A stretch of 24,576 nucleotides of DNA. Origin: Bipalium vagum (lineage: Eukaryota; Platyhelminthes; Tricladida; Geoplanidae). The translations under genes were made by a program, and so were the position numbers. Under the pieces are notes generated by a model. The model saw only the letters and a program-made list of their open reading frames with translations, ran no database searches and was not told where the DNA came from. Of the stretch, positions 20,116-24,576 are shown piece by piece (the stretch's first letter is position 1; every line of letters starts with the position of its first letter). Where the stretch lies: assembly GCA_037834085.1 (NCBI GenBank), contig JBBMKC010199830.1, positions 1 through 24,576 of the forward strand, read 5' to 3'.

Positions 20116-20678
20116 AATGATATATTAAAATATTTAAAATTCTAAAAAATAAAAACACATTTTAAATTCTTAAGCAATTTCAAGATAAAATTCCGCGAGT
20201 AAATCTAATCAGAAAATAATAAATAAATTAATAATCATATAACGGTTTGTAGGTGTTTCGTTCTTTTGAAGTATTTTTAGCAAAAGATAATTATAATCTA
20301 TAAAAAAGCTTTCTTTTGGGAGATCTCAATTTTCCAATTGATTGCAATAAGTTTTATTTAGATAACATAAAATTATAACAGATGGGTAGACAAAATATAT
20401 TTTTAGAATATTTTAGCATTTTTAACATAAACACTTTTATTCATAAAATAACATGGTTTAATATTTTTATAATAAATTTTTCCAGTTCAAATTAGTACAA
20501 CAAAATTATTATTACACTTAGTACAATGATGATATCAAAACATTAATATTAATATTGATTAATAAAATTCGTTCCTAATAATGTATGAGGTAAGGCTTAA
20601 AAGTACATAGACTTTACCAGAAATAATGAAGTCAACTCAACAAAGTATTCTTTAACAATACGTATACTTTTATAGGTC
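20116..20678. other. No gene recognised
   Basis: AT-rich sequence. The last 100 bases (about 20585-20678) are probably the 3' end of the mariner that follows: TGAGGTAAGG at 20586 has the look of a mariner tip after a TA, but I could not find its partner. Confidence 0.5.
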
Positions 20679-21570
20679 TCATTTCTTGATATAATTGTCG
20701 TTCTGTAGACCATTAAATTGAATTCTATATCATAGAAACTTTAATCCTTCTCCATGAGGTATTTCGTTATCCTTAATATTATCCTTTGAAATAAACTTGT
20801 CCTCACATATGTTTCTTCAGATGATCGAAAATCCAAAAATTTCTTAATGCAAGGTCTGTACTGTATGGATTAATTCATCTGCATAAACTCAGCCTTTGTT
20901 GATATGTCTGATGTTTTCATGGATGTGTAAATAGGAGCGTTATAATGGAGCAAAACAAGCTCCTGACTGCGTGACTTGCATAGGATATTTTGGATTTCAA
21001 CTACGAGATCACTGTAGTAATCCGAATTTAAGATTTTTCAGTAAAACCGGGCTTCAAGATGACATCTCTTTCTCAAAATACTTTCAACATAGTACACACA
21101 CATAGTACACACATGGCTTCTCATTTTCGAAAACCTACTCTCTTTACTCTCTTTTAGGATGAGGAAGGTAGAGACTCAATAGCGTCTAGTCTGTAATTAT
21201 TATATTCAATTAACAATTTGGTTCGACTTCATTTTTGTCACAGGCCATTTTTACTCTAGTCATCATCTCAGTTGTTAAAAATCTTGATACAATCATGTTA
21301 CAAACCTTTCGTATTCCAATTTTCTTTAATTTATCACAATCTTTTATATTTTTTTATAATTTCTTCACTAATTTCAACAGCTCTTCCACTTTTGGTTGCT
21401 TCGAAAACCCTTGGTCGACCAGATAAAAATTCTTTGATCAAGTCATACATGGTCGTCTGAGATGGAGCTTCTTCACCGTAAAATTCTTAAAGCTGATTAA
21501 TAATTTCCTTCTTGCAACATCCATGGAGAAATAAAAAACAGATCACACTGCAAAATTCTACATTTTTAAT
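20679..21570 (-). pseudogene. mariner transposase, broken (fourth lineage)
   Basis: The minus strand reads, across frames: NVEFCSVICFLFLHGCCKKE and IINQL (first HTH); EFYGEEAPSQTTMYDLIKEF; LSGRPRVFEATKSGRAVEIS, which fits the R-S-G-R-P-V-E linker; FLTTEMMTRVKMACDKN; LNSDYYSDLVVEIQNIL; VLLHYNAPIYTSMKTSDIST, where the second catalytic Asp (H-D-N-A-P) is Tyr; YSTDLALRNFWIFDHLKKHM, where the third Asp (usual A-P-S-D-F) is Asn; and YIKK before TGA at 20679-20681. The first catalytic block could not be found; its region holds short tandem duplications. The 892-bp span is short of the usual 1035. Many stops and frameshifts. The family is clear, the exact ends are not. Confidence 0.85.
21088..21113. 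repeat. 13-bp perfect tandem duplication inside the mariner relic
   Basis: CATAGTACACACA occurs twice in a row (21088-21100 and 21101-21113). A second short duplication of TACTCTCTT lies about 25 bases further on. Confidence 0.95.
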
Positions 21571-24479
21571 ATTTTTTGAATTAATCTAATCTAGTGCAAG
21601 CAAAAATTAGAATATTTAAACTAATCGTATATTTTATATTTATATATGAGTATTATTTTACGTGCAAAAGGTTTATTTAGGTATCTTCAATATTTCTGGT
21701 AGATGCTTTCTGTTTTGTTTTACTACATATGTTTTAACAAGATTAGATTAGTAGACATTTAAACAAAAAATTCTAGTTAAGTTTAGAAAAAAAATATTGT
21801 TTATATTCTTAAATTTTTAAGGAGTTCATATGATTTAATTAGCAAAATATAACAGTTTACTTCCTATTTTATGGCCAAACATAAGTTTCTACAAGACTTT
21901 TAATTAATATTATTAATGAAAGGTATATTTTATTGATGAGCTAAATAATTTTTTAAAATTATTATTATCTGTATTATATATATTATTTTAAAATTTATTT
22001 TTATATTTCATACTTATATTTACTATTGATTCTTGTGCCATTCTATTATTTATTTTTAATTATTCATAGAAAAATGTAAATTAAACATTTGCCTTTGGTA
22101 TTTACAATTTTCAATGAATTTAGAATATTTAGAATCTCTTATAATATTTAGTTTCGTGAAAGTCCTATCAAAGTAGTTTTTTTTCAAAAATGTAATACTC
22201 TAACTAAGAAATCCTGCTCGAGTGTGGTGGTATGGTCAGTAAAAGCACAGGCAATAATATGTCAATAATCCAATAATCATTTCAGAAACATTCTAAATTT
22301 TATAGGAAAAGAAATCGTTCTCTTAAAAATTAAGAAAAAATAAAGGATCAATGATCCTTTGAATAATACCTTTTAAAAAAGATTTATGAAAAGAAAAGTT
22401 AATTATAAATCAATCTTCAATAAATGAAATTTAGTAATAATTATTTATAATTGTGAGAAATAATGACGTAACAAAATTAATTATGTTATAAATTTTAATA
22501 ATAATAATTATGCAACATTTTTAAATAAATATAATTAATTTAAAAATAATTATTTACATATTATGATTTATTTGTTTTAATAATATATTTTAAAATGTGT
22601 ATTATAAATTATCAGTTAATTTTTGTTCTTTATTCATTATTGTTTATTTAATTAATAATTAATAATTTAATTATTTAAAAAATGATTAATGTATGGTATG
22701 TAAACCTGTTCCGTCTATAACTTTCGATTAAAATTATTATAATGTTTTCTATACCATAATTCAAAGATTTACAAAAATAACATTTGATGGTTATTTTAAT
22801 ATGCTTAAAAATATAATCATTGATTTTAATTTCGCAAATAATTTACAAATAATAGATAAGAAAATGTTTTATTTACAGAGATTGATTGGATTTTTTAAAA
22901 TTTAAACGATAGAAAAAATTTATAAATAAGTTAAACTTTTTTCTTATAAAAAAAATTAAATGATAAATAATTGATAAGATTTCCTGGGAGAAATATAATA
23001 TAATTTTAATAAAACTTTTTATTAATAAAATTAAATTTTAGACTAACATTAAAAATTAGTTTAAAAAAATATATTGAAAATTAACAAGTAGAATATTATA
23101 TTTGTTAATATTTTATACTAACCAAGTTGTACTAATTAGACTTATTCACTTTTAGCACGGCTAAGTTCAGTAATAACCCTATGGGTAAATAAGTCACGCA
23201 ATAAGACAATGCGATCTATTACTCCCCAATAAATAATATTGTCTTATTGTATGATACGTCAAAAGTACACTCACAAATGTCACGAACTCAATCATAACAT
23301 AGTCAACATCTACAAAATTGTATTCCACTCGTCTATATCCACAATAACATCAATAGATTTCTTCTCGCTCGTAACGCTTATCTATCGTGAAAATGTCAAT
23401 ATAAATTAGAAAAATTAACAACAATATTATTATCATAACCATTTCAAAATTCAACATATTTATTAATCCAACTTCATACAAATATAGAAAGGAAGAAATG
23501 TTGTAGTTACCGATGATTTGATAAATTAATTAAATTACACAAATGTTAATTAGTAATAATTGTAACATTTTTAATCATAGTATATATTCCAATTTTTAAT
23601 GAAAACCAACATATTTATAACGATAAATAAATAAATATCTTGAAATTTTGATTTCACAAATTCGTTCCAAATAAATTTTCATTATTTTTAGCAATTCTTT
23701 TTGAAAAACCTCCAGCTAATATTATAATTGATAATGTATAATATTTTGTTAACATTATACATTACACAGTTTTTGCTTATTTTAAAGCTGGTTTTTACGA
23801 TAATTTGTTTTAATTATGTTAATTTTATTTTATTTCTTTACCGTTATAAATTGAATTTATTAACGATAGTTTGAAAATGTTAAAATTTCAAAATAAAATT
23901 TTCTTTCTTAATAAAGACTTGATCAAAGATAAAGGAAACAAATAGAAATAGAATAAGTTTAATTTATTAATTAAAAAGTGAAAATTTTATTTTCCAATTT
24001 ATATCTATTTTGCTATATCAATATTTATGTCAATACACATTTTTAATTATAAATATAAGACTAAAAATTGTGTCATTTTTTCAGAATCTCGGAATAAATT
24101 ATTCAGAAGAATTTAATCTTATATTAATTAATAAAATCTCACCATTATTATGGGAAAAAATATTTATGTGACAAAATAATATTTACGACTTGAAATAATA
24201 TTACCAGATGCTAAACATTCGTACCAGATAAATAAGAGAATTATTTATTTATCCATTTATGATAAGGGCTATTTTATTATATTTAATTTAACTGACAAAT
24301 TTTTAAAGAAAATAATTGTGGTTTTATTATGCTCTTGAGAGAAATAATTTCTAATTTAACATGTAGTTTGATCTGAAACAATTATCAAGTAATTATTAAC
24401 CAAAGAGAATAATTTTAATAATAATAATTTATTTATTTAATATCAAAATCGACACTTTCTGTCATTGGTAATATATATA
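21571..24479. other. No gene recognised; AT-rich stretch
   Basis: Largely AT-rich DNA without a convincing frame on either strand. The notable part is 23130-23400, which is less AT-biased and carries a cluster of hairpins, annotated separately. No RNA polymerase III boxes or tRNA-like folds were recognised here. Confidence 0.6.
23139..23249. repeat. Cluster of two hairpins
   Basis: Hairpin one: GACTTATT (23139-23146) with AATAAGTC (23188-23195). Hairpin two: CAATAAGACAAT (23199-23210) with its perfect inverse ATTGTCTTATTG (23238-23249) and a 27-base loop. The arms of the two are similar to each other (GACTTATT against GTCTTATT), so alternative pairings are possible. It could be a MITE or an end of an unrecognised element; no coding region is attached. 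Confidence 0.75.
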
Positions 24480-24576
24480 GGGGTATTCAAAAAAAACCGC
24501 GTATTTTTTATATTTATTTATATTAACAAATATTTACAAATATTGACCACCACATTTAATAATACTGTCCAGATCG
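24480..24576 (-). mobile_element. Left end of a DNA transposon that continues past the window
   Basis: A tip-like sequence GGGGTATTCAAAAAAAACCG starts at 24480 directly after TA (24478-24479). The minus-strand C-terminus of a transposase follows within 60 bases, the layout of a Tc1/mariner-type element. Only one end is in view, so the inverted repeat cannot be tested here. Confidence 0.5.
24534..24576 (-). CDS. Transposase C-terminus, cut by the window edge
   Basis: The minus strand reads DLDSIIKCGGQYL then TAA at 24534-24536. This matches the closing motif of Tc1/mariner-related transposases (R-L-x-x-C-I-x-x-G-G-x-H/Y-F/L). Only 13 codons are in view and all are open, so it is not known whether the gene is whole. 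The short length keeps confidence modest. Confidence 0.5.
   Translation of the reverse strand, partial: DLDSIIKCGGQYL

Noticed and set aside
22200-22255. tRNA A-box-like stretch (GGTGGTATGGTCAGTA)
   Set aside because: No B box follows at a suitable distance and no cloverleaf can be drawn.

Overview
This window looks like AT-rich, gene-poor nuclear DNA of an animal, most likely an arthropod. The basis is that base composition is roughly four-fifths A+T by eye, trinucleotide and dinucleotide microsatellites are common, and nearly every stretch of recognisable coding homology is a decayed transposase of the IS630/Tc1/mariner/pogo superfamily, in subfamilies familiar from arthropod genomes. I found no convincing host exon, rRNA, CRISPR or bacterial-type operon. 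Species cannot be decided from this sequence.

Layout. 1-69 is a (TAA)n tract. 80-524 is a short pogo-like element with terminal inverted repeats, a TA duplication and two islands of pogo transposase. 590-741 is a small foldback with a tRNA-like body (possible SINE). 1354-2907 is a full-length Tc1-like element, minus strand, with clear inverted ends and TA duplications; an (ATT)n tract abuts its right end. 3574-4875 (plus strand) and about 5115-6214 (minus strand) are two convergent mariner copies of related subfamilies. 6215-8826 holds no recognisable gene. 8827-9770 is another mariner relic (minus). 10735-10884 is an orphan helix-turn-helix fragment (plus), which meets the 5' half of another mariner (10890-11410, minus) at a perfect short palindrome. 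14847-14942 is a transposase C-terminal scrap. 17175-17515 is the HTH part of a further mariner (plus). 19916-20115 is a near-perfect long hairpin with a hammerhead-ribozyme-like core. 20679-21570 is another mariner relic (minus). 23139-23249 is a cluster of hairpins. The right edge (24480 onward) enters a new transposon read on the minus strand.

The elements do not form a pathway. The window is best read as a transposon graveyard holding at least nine separate relics. The plain DNA elements carry stops, frameshifts, catalytic substitutions or internal deletions, so none looks autonomous. The points most worth a second look are the long hairpin with its hammerhead-like motif, the palindromic transposon junction at 10880-10903, the orphan HTH, the tRNA-like foldback and the hairpin cluster near 23.2 kb. 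I did not find evidence for an undescribed multi-gene system.
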